Positions 1-7,343 of a stretch of 64,000 nt of DNA are shown piece after piece. The stretch covers positions 4,093 through 68,092 of the forward strand of contig JBEKZV010000025.1 in NCBI GenBank assembly GCA_049509515.1. Direction: 5' to 3'. Source of the stretch: JBEKCP01 sp049509515 (GTDB lineage Bacteria; Planctomycetota; Planctomycetia; Pirellulales; Thermoguttaceae). The stretch's first letter is position 1; each line of letters begins with the position of its first letter. The position numbers and the translations under genes are program-made. The notes below the pieces were generated by a model. That model had not been told where the DNA came from, did no database searches, and saw only the letters and a program-made list of their open reading frames with translations.

Positions 1-180
1 GGCCACGACGTTCAGTCCCAGGCCGATGGCCGCGCCGGTGATCCCGGCCGTCAGGGCCACCAGCAGATTTTGGGCGCCCGGTTTCACGTCCGCGCGGAGC
101 ATCTCCGAGAGCAGCCAGCCGCAGAAGGCCGCCCAGCCGCCGACCAGCGCACTGTAATAAATCAGACGCCGCAGGGACAT
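1..180 (-). CDS. Partial membrane protein (N-terminal 60 residues)
   Basis: The frame opens with ATG at 180 on the minus strand and stays open for 60 codons to the window edge, so the gene is cut by the window. It begins MSLRRLIYYSALVGGWAAF and has two hydrophobic stretches, about residues 6-26 and 42-60, separated by a short polar loop, so it should sit in the inner membrane. It lies downstream of the prenyltransferase-repeat gene on the same strand, separated by 171 bp that hold an AT-rich hairpin repeat, so co-transcription is uncertain. I do not recognise the family from this fragment and assign no function. Confidence 0.6.
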   Translation of the reverse strand, partial: MSLRRLIYYSALVGGWAAFCGWLLSEMLRADVKPGAQNLLVALTAGITGAAIGLGLNVVA

Positions 181-182
181 CA

Positions 183-350
183 GAGCAAAATCCGAAATAC
201 GAATATCGAAATACGAAACAAATTCAAAATACGAAATCCCAATGCTCTAAACAATGTTTCTGCCCCTCATGTTTCGGTCATTCGTGATTTTTGTGATTCG
301 AGGTTGTTTGTGATTTCGAGATTCGTATTTCGGACTTGTTCGTCCCTATC
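183..350. repeat. AT-rich imperfect hairpin repeat, copy 1
   Basis: The spacer is far more AT-rich than the genes around it. Its left half is built from units like AAATCCGAAATACGAA and its right half from the reverse complement (TTCGAGATTCGTATTTCGGA), so it can fold into a long imperfect stem. It shares the blocks AAACAAATTCAAA and CATGTTTCGGTCATT with the element at 33132-33290, which shows a dispersed family rather than a local oddity. No transposase is encoded. It behaves like a non-autonomous palindromic repeat lodged between two genes. Confidence 0.7.
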
Positions 351-351
351 C

Positions 352-1740
352 CTATGGCTTCTCGTAGACCTGGGCCTGCTGGCTCTTGTAGCGGTAATAG
401 ACCTCGAGGGTGAGCACGGCCAGGGCGGTCGAGTAGACGCGGCCGCCCTGGGGAGACCAGTGGCCGTCCGGGTCCCAACTGCCGTTGGCGCAGCCTTCCG
501 GCTCCTTGCACTGGAGGCGGACGAGGTGGTCGCGGACGGCGTCGTTCCAGCGTTTCCAGGGCTCGCCGCCGGCCAGGAACATGGCCAGCGTGCAGTTGTA
601 CCAGGTGTAGAAATCGCCGGGGTGGGCGGCGAACCGCCGCCGGCGGACCAGCGGGCCTTTCCAGGAGGAGTGCTCGGCCACGTCGGCCAGGTACTTGGCC
701 CCGTCCCGCACCAGCGGCGAGTTCGGCTGTTCCAGGATCATCTCGTGGACGAGCATCCCCACGCCGGTGGTGGCATCGCTGAGGACCTGGCCGGGCTGGT
801 AGCCGGTGCGGCCGGGGGCGCCGCCGGCGATCTCGCAGCGCTTGAAGAACGCCTCGACGCTGGCGACGCACGGTTCGCCGATCTCGACGATTCCCGCCCG
901 CTTGGCGGCCTTCATCGCCAGGACCTGCCAGCCGGAGACCGAGGTGTCGCTGGGCAACTCGCGCTCGGGGGTGTATCGCCAGCCGCCGTCGTTGTGCTGC
1001 GAATACTCGATGAACTGCACGGCCTGCTGGGCGGCCTGGCGGTAGCGGTCGGCCGGCTCCTGGCGCGAGGAATCCGCCATTTCACAGGCGTCGGCCAGGG
1101 CGAAGGTCGCGATGCCGTGCTCGTACATGTTGACCCCCCCCGTGGCCCGGTCCAGAAAGGCCCCGTCGGCCCGCTGGGTCGCCACGAGCCAGTCCAGTCC
1201 GCGGCGGACGCGGGGGGAGAACTCGTTGCCGTTGAAGTCGTAGTGTCCCGCGGCCTGGAAGGCCAGCAGGGCCAGCCCAGTCTGCGCGATGCAATGCTCG
1301 CTGCCGCCGCCGGGGCACGCCTCGGGCCCGCGGCAGCAGCCGGCAGGCTCCAGGTGCAGGCAGTCCGGGCCCCAGTGGCCGTCCTCGGCCTGGTGCCGGG
1401 CCAGCCAGTCGAGCCCCAGCCGCACGGCCACCTCCGAGGCGGAAGTGCCGCCGAACGCCCCGATCCACCGCTGGCGATTCGGGTATTCGCGGACCTCGGC
1501 GATCGGCGTGGCCAGCGGATCGAAGATCGTGGTGGACGCGAACTTCCGCTCGAAGGCGGACGGGCGGCCCGCCGCATTGCGGTCCAGGAGGAAAACGATC
1601 AACAAGGCCAACAGCAGGGCCAGCCCGCCGGCCGCGTCGGCCAGCAGCCGGCGGCGGCCCGAGCGGTCGCTGGGTTTCGGTTCGGCGGCCCCGTTGATGC
1701 CCTGGGGCGGCGGCGGGGCCGGCGGCTGTGGAATGCTCAT
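352..1740 (-). CDS. Membrane-anchored prenyltransferase/squalene-oxidase-repeat protein
   Basis: 462 aa. A Pro-rich cytoplasmic start is followed by one transmembrane helix (about residues 36-52, LADAAGGLALLLALLIVFLL) and then an exported alpha/alpha-barrel-like domain with repeats of the type GLDWLARHQAEDGHWGPD and SQHNDGGWRYTP. This matches the squalene cyclase/prenyltransferase toroid fold. The general-acid DxDD motif of squalene-hopene cyclases is not visible; the equivalent place reads SDTSVSGWQ. A terpenoid cyclase role is therefore unsupported, and a binding or structural role is as likely. The 10822-12510 gene is a clear paralogue (shared GSWDP, GGRV, YxWY motifs). The ATG at 1740 lies 26 bp downstream of the metallophosphoesterase stop on the same strand. 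Confidence 0.85.
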   Translation of the reverse strand: MSIPQPPAPPPPQGINGAAEPKPSDRSGRRRLLADAAGGLALLLALLIVFLLDRNAAGRPSAFERKFASTTIFDPLATPIAEVREYPNRQRWIGAFGGTSASEVAVRLGLDWLARHQAEDGHWGPDCLHLEPAGCCRGPEACPGGGSEHCIAQTGLALLAFQAAGHYDFNGNEFSPRVRRGLDWLVATQRADGAFLDRATGGVNMYEHGIATFALADACEMADSSRQEPADRYRQAAQQAVQFIEYSQHNDGGWRYTPERELPSDTSVSGWQVLAMKAAKRAGIVEIGEPCVASVEAFFKRCEIAGGAPGRTGYQPGQVLSDATTGVGMLVHEMILEQPNSPLVRDGAKYLADVAEHSSWKGPLVRRRRFAAHPGDFYTWYNCTLAMFLAGGEPWKRWNDAVRDHLVRLQCKEPEGCANGSWDPDGHWSPQGGRVYSTALAVLTLEVYYRYKSQQAQVYEKP

Positions 1741-1747
1741 GGTGGTT

Positions 1748-1775
1748 AGGTGTCAGATGTCAGGTGTCAGGTGTC
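1748..1775. repeat. Short tandem heptamer, four units
   Basis: Four consecutive 7-bp units AGGTGTC, AGATGTC, AGGTGTC, AGGTGTC lie between the prenyltransferase-repeat gene and the end of the metallophosphoesterase gene. The last codons and stop of the phosphoesterase (ending PDT) are written by this repeat. The period of seven matches the arrays at 29331, 29428 and 41300 although the unit sequence differs, so heptamer expansion is a recurrent process in this genome. Confidence 0.75.
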
Positions 1776-2942
1776 AGGCCGGGGAGGCTCGCTGGCGGGG
1801 GCGACGCCGTCGGGGCGCTGGGGCGGGGACGCTGCGGAGCGACATTTGCAGCGGCACAGCTTTCGCCAGCTCCAGACCAGCAGGAGGACGCCCGCCAACA
1901 CCAGCCCGGCGCCGAGCCACAAGTGCGTCCATCGCCGGGACGTGTCGCCATAGGTGAACATACTGTCGGGCACGTCTTGGAAACTGCCGGCCGCCACGCG
2001 CCGGACCCAGGTCTGCGTGACGGTTTGGGTCGCGTCGTCCACGAGCACCCGGACGTAGCCCCAGTGGGTCGTGTCGTGGCCAAGGTCCACGACCGTCCAG
2101 GACCCGGTATCGTCCTTGTACTCCAGGTTGTAGAGGGGCGCGCCGGCCGCGCCCGAGATGACCTGCTCGACGGCGGAGGGCAGGGGGCCGAGGCGCCAGA
2201 CGCTCGGCTCGATGCGGGCATGGGCATAGAGGTGCATGTGGCCGCAGAAGTAGGCGCGGCAACCGGCGTCCTCCAGGCTCCGCCAGAAGGCGTTGCGCTC
2301 GGCGGGATACTGCTCCAGGCCCTCGTCGCGGCCGGCCCGGAAAGCCGGCTCGTGCCCGAAGGCGAACACCAGCGGCGTGGTCTCCGCGTCGCGGTCGGCC
2401 AACTGCGCATCGACGAACGCCTGGTTGACGGCGTGGTTTTGCACGTTGTCATCGGCATAGTCGTCCAGGGCCAGGAACAGCGCGCCGCGATGGCGGAAGG
2501 CATACGACCGCCCGTCGGAGTCCGTCGCGTCCATCACCAAATCCTCGATGCCGTTGGGCGGGTGCGCCGCCAGCGGGGCGAGGAACATCGACTTGAACGC
2601 CCCCAGGCCGGGCAGCTCGTGGTTGCCCGCCACCGGGAGAACCGGGATGCCGGCATCGTACACCGGCTGCATGACACGTTTCCAGGCGGTAAAGCGCGCG
2701 GGGCTGCCCATGACGGTCAGGTCGCCGGTAAAGAGCACCAGGTCCGGCTGCTCCCGGACCGTGGCGGCGGCCAGGTCGGCGAGGATTTCCGCATGGACGC
2801 CGCCGGTGGCTCGCGGGCCCCGCGAATCGCCGTAGACCAGGAACTTCCAGGTCTCGGCCGAGGCGGTCTGGAAGCAGACCAGCAGCAACAGGCCGGCCAG
2901 GGCCAGCCGCCGGCAACACGTGTAAACAGCCACAACGTGCAT
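1767..2942 (-). CDS. Secreted, C-terminally anchored metallophosphoesterase
   Basis: 391 aa. The N-terminus is a signal peptide (hydrophobic residues 12-27 ending in TASA). The calcineurin-like fold is marked in order by GDSRGP (about 38), TGDLTVMG, AGNHELPG, FGHEP and GHMHLYA, which supply the usual Asp/His/Asn ligands of a dinuclear metal centre. A transmembrane helix near the C-terminus (WLGAGLVLAGVLLLVWSW) is followed by a basic stop-transfer tail, so the enzyme faces the periplasm or outside. The substrate cannot be told. It is the first of two closely spaced minus-strand genes with the prenyltransferase-repeat protein. The final codons fall in a heptamer repeat. Confidence 0.88.
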   Translation of the reverse strand: MHVVAVYTCCRRLALAGLLLLVCFQTASAETWKFLVYGDSRGPRATGGVHAEILADLAAATVREQPDLVLFTGDLTVMGSPARFTAWKRVMQPVYDAGIPVLPVAGNHELPGLGAFKSMFLAPLAAHPPNGIEDLVMDATDSDGRSYAFRHRGALFLALDDYADDNVQNHAVNQAFVDAQLADRDAETTPLVFAFGHEPAFRAGRDEGLEQYPAERNAFWRSLEDAGCRAYFCGHMHLYAHARIEPSVWRLGPLPSAVEQVISGAAGAPLYNLEYKDDTGSWTVVDLGHDTTHWGYVRVLVDDATQTVTQTWVRRVAAGSFQDVPDSMFTYGDTSRRWTHLWLGAGLVLAGVLLLVWSWRKLCRCKCRSAASPPQRPDGVAPASEPPRPDT

Positions 2943-2991
2943 GGTTTGCCTTGCGGTCGCTCGGGGTCGAAGACGGGGGGCTGGAGCATCT

Positions 2992-3014
2992 CCCCTCTCC
3001 CCCCGGGAGAGGGG
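2992..3014. terminator. Perfect GC-rich hairpin, repeat-like
   Basis: CCCCTCTCCC and GGGAGAGGGG form perfect 10-bp arms around a 3-base loop. There is no T-run on either side, so it is not a standard intrinsic terminator. The string resembles a palindromic repeat that is common in many high-GC genomes. It separates the HicB-like gene from the metallophosphoesterase and could end transcripts of the former. Confidence 0.45.
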
Positions 3015-3143
3015 CAGGGGGTGAGGGCGACGAGCCCACTGCCAATTGTATCCTATTCTCCCGCACAGTTGGAGCGGCCAGCCCGCACGCGGATCTCGGA
3101 CGCGTTGCGCCCAAGCCTCTCCCGCTGAGCAGCGCGGGGGACC

Positions 3144-3350
3144 CTACAGGGCGACCTCGACTTCGCGGACCGCAATGCTCAGCGGCATCCCGTTGGCCGC
3201 GCGGGCTTCAAGGCATCCCCGAATCGCCTCCTTGATGTTCCGCAGTGATTCTTCTTCCGTGTGCCCCTGGGGGACGCAACCCGGAATGGCCGGGCACTCG
3301 GCGACGAGCATTCCGGTCTCGTCCCGGTCAAGCGTGACGATGAGCCGCAC
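3144..3350 (-). CDS. HicB-family antitoxin-like protein, orphan
   Basis: 68 aa starting at GTG 3350, which is preceded closely by a good ribosome site (GGAGGT). The sequence opens MRLIVTLDRDETGMLVAECP, then IPGCVPQGHTEEESLRNI and AIRGCLEA, the partial RNase-H-like fold of HicB antitoxins that normally neutralise the HicA mRNA interferase. No C-terminal DNA-binding segment is present, as in short HicB proteins. I find no HicA-like frame on either side (3351-3544 and 2943-3143), so it is either orphaned or works with a partner elsewhere. The neighbours are a phosphoesterase and the defence-like operon. Confidence 0.75.
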   Translation of the reverse strand: MRLIVTLDRDETGMLVAECPAIPGCVPQGHTEEESLRNIKEAIRGCLEARAANGMPLSIAVREVEVAL

Positions 3351-3544
3351 GGGACCTCCGCATGGCGTTGTCGAATTCTCGGCAGTTGCCGAAGGCCATT
3401 ACCCCGGTCCCCTCAGAGCGATCCAGCGGGCTGAGCCGCGACGCGCCCAATACCGGCGATCGCGGACATGAGACCTGTCTGCCTCCGTGTTCGGCATTCA
3501 GTGGAGGACTGGGGCCATCGTGCGCAACGTTGCCTTTCCGCGGG

Positions 3545-4162
3545 TCAATACCCCATTATAGCCTTGAGAGAGCGTACCAGCCCTTGTCGCCGAATCTCCC
3601 GCGCGATAAATGGCGCCTCGTTCTCAAGGTAACGGAAGCTTACCTCTCGCAGGCAGTAGCACTTGACGTAGCGTAGACGTGCCTTGAGGCATGTTCCCTC
3701 GTCGTTAAGCCCCAATCGCCCGATCGTGTGTAGCACGCTCTGCGTCTCGGCGTTGGGCAGGGTTCGATTCGGCTTTACCAGCAGGGACGGAAAGTCCAGA
3801 ACAAACCAGCCATCCTGCACGCAAAACGGATCAAGTATCCCCTGGTCGGTGCCTTTTCGTCCGTTTAGGGTTCCGCAGACCAGGCGGTAATTCGACCATT
3901 CGTACGCTTCGCGCGGAAAGACTTGCTTTGGCTTGAAGTGCTCCACTGTGTCGTGCCCAGTATCATAGGGGATCCAGTGGCAGCTATACGCGCAGATACC
4001 CTGGTAGACGTTATGAAGCTCCTCAAGCACCCTGGTCCAATACGCACGCGCCTTCCACTCCTTGGCCGTGGGGTTCGCACGCCGCTCTATGAACCGCCGC
4101 CCCGGGATACGAACCTCTGCATCGAAAGAGGCAGGCTCGGGTTGCAACTGCACATGGATCAT
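3545..4162 (-). CDS. HNH endonuclease (PtuB-like), third gene of defence-like operon
   Basis: 205 aa. I start it at ATG 4162, whose A is the last base of the ATPase stop (TGATG overlap), rather than at the ATG at 4198, because the overlap implies translational coupling. The nuclease core is ICAYSCH (about 56-62), DTVEHFKPK (71-79) with the catalytic-type His, then SNYRLVCGTLNGRKG (90-104) with the Asn and final N/K of an HNH beta-beta-alpha-metal site, followed by LDPF. The same layout occurs in PtuB effectors of Septu systems and retron-associated HNH nucleases. Expected role: DNA or RNA cleavage once licensed by the ATPase. Base composition is lower in GC than the flanks. Confidence 0.8.
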   Translation of the reverse strand: MIHVQLQPEPASFDAEVRIPGRRFIERRANPTAKEWKARAYWTRVLEELHNVYQGICAYSCHWIPYDTGHDTVEHFKPKQVFPREAYEWSNYRLVCGTLNGRKGTDQGILDPFCVQDGWFVLDFPSLLVKPNRTLPNAETQSVLHTIGRLGLNDEGTCLKARLRYVKCYCLREVSFRYLENEAPFIAREIRRQGLVRSLKAIMGY

Positions 4163-6045
4163 CACCGCACTCCATGCTGCGTCGCGAAAAACCGCCATCG
4201 CGGCCAGAAGTCATCGTCGGGTGCCAGGTGCTGTAACAGCCGTGCGTTAACGTCTTTCACCGCCTGCTCGCTCGGCGAGTTCGCCAACTGAAGCGTCTTT
4301 GCGTCGTTAATTGCGCGCTCTGCTCCCTGGGACCGGGGCTGTCCCAATCCAAAGACATCAGACATCAGCCATGCATCTGCGGTCCCGCGCTTTACGAACT
4401 TGAGCTCCTCAAGGGTGACGTGCTTCTGGTCGTCAATCGTTAGGTGGTGTAAGTCGTCCGTGCGCTCGTCGAAAATCGCCTCGGCCGAGGCCATGACCAA
4501 CGGCGAGTGTGTCGCCAGGTGGACCTGGACGGCAACGCCTGGTGCGAGTTGCTTGACAACTTCCATGATCGCCGGGATAATTAGGCGCTGCCACCGCGGG
4601 TGCAGATGGGCTTCTACTTCATCAACCAACAAGACCAATGCCCGCTGAGTGGGGCGCCGGGTAGCGGAGGCGTTTCGCGCATGTTCGAACCAGGTCCATA
4701 CGAGCATGTAAGCCAGGGCGGCAACGCGCTTAACCGCGGCCGATGCAATCGTAATCGGCACGCTGGCGTAAGGCATTGCCAGCGTAGGGATCTCCTGCGC
4801 GCCGCGGAGGCGCATCGGCTCACCCACGGTCAACTGCTCCTCCTCCGAAGGTGACAACGTCCGCAAGCACTCGACGAGGGCGCTGAACTGCTGGGCGTAT
4901 CGATCGCCCCCCACCTGCCACAGCACCCAGTCCGCAATGAGGCCGTTACAGATGCGATCGGACGGCACGAACGCGCCGACGCCACTCCAGACCTCCTCCC
5001 GCGAGAGCGATAGGTGCTGTGGTGAAGCATCGCGCAAGTTCTGCGCCGACTCGGGCCTCGCAGGATCCCAGATGGCGAAGGAACTGTCGTGACGTGCATA
5101 GACCGCGAGGGCCGTGACGACGTCCCGCTTCGGTGGGGCCTCCCACTCCTGGCGGTCCCAATCGTAGCGCGCATGGAAGGATTGTGGCGCACCGGCCAGC
5201 GTCCCGACGCGCACCCCGAGAGCGGGGTATTTCTTTGGGGTGTCTTGCTGCGGGTAGGCGGGCTCCGAAACCCATCTACCCGTCAATGCCCACCAAACGC
5301 AATCCAGCAGGAAAGTCTTTCCGAGGCCGTTGTCACCGGTAACAATATTCAACCTATCAGCAGGCTCGTAACTCATGCGCGTCGCCGGGCCCACTCCACG
5401 CAGTTCCAGGTAGCGCAGGGCGGCCCCTGCGGGTGGTGGCGTGCCCGGCGGATGTCCGACGATGCCGAGCAACTCCGTCTCCGAGATTGGTGCCGCTGAC
5501 TGCCACTCCGCGGCTGGCTCTTGGCCGTCATCGAAGAGTGCGCCATACTCCTCGCGCGTTATCCTATAGCGCTTCACGAGACACCGCCGCACGGCCTGCA
5601 CGGTCGCGCGGTCGGGCCATTCGTCCTCCCTGAAGAGCCAGACCGCCAAGTCAAAGGCCGGAATCCTGCGGCTCTTCAGATGCTGATCTCGTAATACGCG
5701 GATATAGTCCTCTCGCCAGCCCCATTCGTGCTCACTCGGGTGCAAGAGCGCGTCGGCGAAGGTATCCTTCGTTATTCGCTGAAGGGAAGTGCTTCCGTAC
5801 CGCGGGGCGAGCCAGCGGTTGCTGCGCCGGGAGGTTTGAAACGGGTTATAGAATCCGGCATAGGTCGCCGACGGGCGATAATGCCGATCGAGAATCTCCT
5901 CCGCGACGCGGGAGAAGTTGATTGAACACGGTACACCGACCGGGAGCTTATTCTGCTTGAATGCCAGGAACGACATCCCAAAGAACGGGTGGAGATCCTT
6001 AATTGCTTCGAGCGACCGCGATATTTGTTCCGCTGAAATGAACAT
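4162..6045 (-). CDS. AAA/ABC-type ATPase with large N-terminal domain (PtuA-like)
   Basis: 627 aa. The C-terminal two thirds is an OLD/SMC-like ATPase: Walker A GDNGLGKT (237-244), a split core, Walker B LVLLVDEVEAHLHP (470-483) and an H-loop ATHSP (511-515). About 200 residues precede the ATPase fold, starting MFISAEQISRSLEAIKDLHP with a conserved-looking YAGFYNPF and a helical FDLAVWLFRE segment; PtuA proteins usually begin with the ATPase fold directly, so this extra domain is notable and unassigned. The gene lies 8 bp after the methyltransferase and overlaps the HNH gene, so one mRNA is likely. Expected role: sensing and gating of the nuclease. Confidence 0.82.
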   Translation of the reverse strand: MFISAEQISRSLEAIKDLHPFFGMSFLAFKQNKLPVGVPCSINFSRVAEEILDRHYRPSATYAGFYNPFQTSRRSNRWLAPRYGSTSLQRITKDTFADALLHPSEHEWGWREDYIRVLRDQHLKSRRIPAFDLAVWLFREDEWPDRATVQAVRRCLVKRYRITREEYGALFDDGQEPAAEWQSAAPISETELLGIVGHPPGTPPPAGAALRYLELRGVGPATRMSYEPADRLNIVTGDNGLGKTFLLDCVWWALTGRWVSEPAYPQQDTPKKYPALGVRVGTLAGAPQSFHARYDWDRQEWEAPPKRDVVTALAVYARHDSSFAIWDPARPESAQNLRDASPQHLSLSREEVWSGVGAFVPSDRICNGLIADWVLWQVGGDRYAQQFSALVECLRTLSPSEEEQLTVGEPMRLRGAQEIPTLAMPYASVPITIASAAVKRVAALAYMLVWTWFEHARNASATRRPTQRALVLLVDEVEAHLHPRWQRLIIPAIMEVVKQLAPGVAVQVHLATHSPLVMASAEAIFDERTDDLHHLTIDDQKHVTLEELKFVKRGTADAWLMSDVFGLGQPRSQGAERAINDAKTLQLANSPSEQAVKDVNARLLQHLAPDDDFWPRWRFFATQHGVR

Positions 6046-6053
6046 GGCCCTGT

Positions 6054-6941
6054 CTACAGCCTTGCCAGTGCATCCGCCATAAAGTGGCAGAACTTGTCGC
6101 TCAGATCAATTCCGGTGGCCGGGCGGCCGCTACGAACCGCAACACGGAGCACCGTGCCGCTCCCCGCAAACGGGTCTAGAACCGCCCCGCCCGGAGGACA
6201 GCCGACGCTCAAACAACGCTCTACTAATTCGTCAGGAAACGGGGCGTAATGTACACCATTAGTGGTCTTCGCCCGAGAGGAAATATTCCAGATGTCCTCC
6301 TCACTGTCGAGCGCCTCACGGCGAAAATAATACCGGGGCGACCTGCTGAACATGAAGACCATCTCATATGTGCGCCACGGGCGATCGTGGGCGGTCGGTT
6401 CCGGTATCGAGCCCTTCCGTTGCCAGACGATCGGGCAGCGAAGCGTCCAGCCGCGCTCGACCATTTTGATCGCGACGCGCCACGGGATCCCAATTGCCGT
6501 TTTGCGCGGCACGCCAAGGCCGCTGGCGTCGACAGCGCGAAGCCCAAAGCGTCTCGCCCCATTCTTACGATCTTTACCCCGCGGTTGGCCCTTGGCTGAG
6601 TAGTACGTGTCGCCGAGGTTCAGGAAAAGCAAGCCATCGGGGGCAAGAACATCTCGGACTCGTTCCATGACCTGGGCAAGGGATGTGACGTATCCATCGA
6701 TCGTTTTCTCCTTCCCGAGCTGCCCGGCCACTCCATAATCGCGCTGCCAATAGTACGGCGGAGAGGTGACCACGCAATGGTAGCTGTCAGCGGGCAAACT
6801 TGCCAGTACCTCTGCGGCGTCGCCGCGCCGTACTTCCCAGCGGACATTGTCTCTGGTGTGGCCGCCCCAGCAGTCTTGGCCGGCACAGGGGACCTCTTCG
6901 CGATTGCCGCTGGTGCAGCGATCTTTCTGTGCAGTCGTCAT
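6054..6941 (-). CDS. DNA methyltransferase (N4-cytosine or N6-adenine), first gene of defence-like operon
   Basis: About 295 aa from ATG 6941, which has GGTGAG upstream; a GTG at 7004 in the same frame gives 316 aa and cannot be excluded. Motif IV TSPPYY (about 59-64) comes before motif I DPFAGSGT (about 257-264), the beta-class order of amino-methyltransferases; a TSPPY motif is more typical of N4-cytosine enzymes. The target-recognition part in between is short (VPRKTAIGIPWR, CPIVWQRKGS, THDRPW-like region). It is followed after 8 bp by the ATPase. The likely job is to mark self DNA so that the ATPase/HNH pair spares it, but a solitary or stand-alone methyltransferase is possible. Confidence 0.85.
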   Translation of the reverse strand: MTTAQKDRCTSGNREEVPCAGQDCWGGHTRDNVRWEVRRGDAAEVLASLPADSYHCVVTSPPYYWQRDYGVAGQLGKEKTIDGYVTSLAQVMERVRDVLAPDGLLFLNLGDTYYSAKGQPRGKDRKNGARRFGLRAVDASGLGVPRKTAIGIPWRVAIKMVERGWTLRCPIVWQRKGSIPEPTAHDRPWRTYEMVFMFSRSPRYYFRREALDSEEDIWNISSRAKTTNGVHYAPFPDELVERCLSVGCPPGGAVLDPFAGSGTVLRVAVRSGRPATGIDLSDKFCHFMADALARL

Positions 6942-7148
6942 AGCAGCAATCTCACCTGGAACCGCGCGAGCCTCCAAGGGGACGCAAACCGCATCGAGCG
7001 TCACGGAAACGCGAGCCCTTCCACCCGTGCGCGATGACTCTACACCAGGTCGGGTCTATCTGGTGGTCTGGGGGTGATACACGAGCATCCTCCTCTGTGC
7101 GGCGATGGGGCAACAGTCTTCCCCGAACAGCGCGGCACAATGCGCCGT

Positions 7149-7154
7149 ATTATA
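7149..7154 (-). promoter_or_regulatory. Perfect -10 element upstream of the methyltransferase operon
   Basis: Read on the minus strand this is TATAAT, in an otherwise GC-rich spacer. No clean TTGACA sits 16-18 bp upstream (the nearest TTGACG is about 25 bp away). It lies about 210 bp ahead of the preferred methyltransferase start and 145 bp ahead of the alternative GTG. It is offered as a candidate promoter for the three-gene operon. Confidence 0.4.
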
Positions 7155-7234
7155 GAACTCTACCAAAGCCCTATCCGCCCGTCAATATACGCGAACCCTC
7201 CCCTCGACCCTGGCCTGCCACGTCCCTCCTCGGC

Positions 7235-7252
7235 GCCGCGCACATGCGCGGC
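7235..7252. terminator. Perfect hairpin downstream of nrdJ
   Basis: GCCGCGC and GCGCGGC pair around ACAT, about 90 bp past the nrdJ stop. There is no T-run. It could separate nrdJ transcription from the methyltransferase operon that follows on the same strand. The rest of the 7005-7343 spacer shows nothing beyond the -10 element. Confidence 0.4.
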
Positions 7253-7343
7253 CCTGTGCCGGCTTGCAGTCACTAACTGCGCCCCCTGTCGCCATGTCGG
7301 TGCAGGGGCAATCGCTTTGAAGCTCACCGCCGAAGGCCGGAAT

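Noticed and set aside
352..1740. Squalene-hopene cyclase
   Set aside because: The DxDD catalytic motif and QW-repeat density of true cyclases are missing, and the domain is exported behind a single anchor.
70..1749. 559-residue open frame on the plus strand
   Set aside because: Antisense to the prenyltransferase-repeat gene; low-complexity translation with no domain.
3351..3544. HicA toxin next to the HicB-like gene
   Set aside because: No frame with the HicA double-stranded-RNA-binding-like sequence on either strand here or at 2943-3143.
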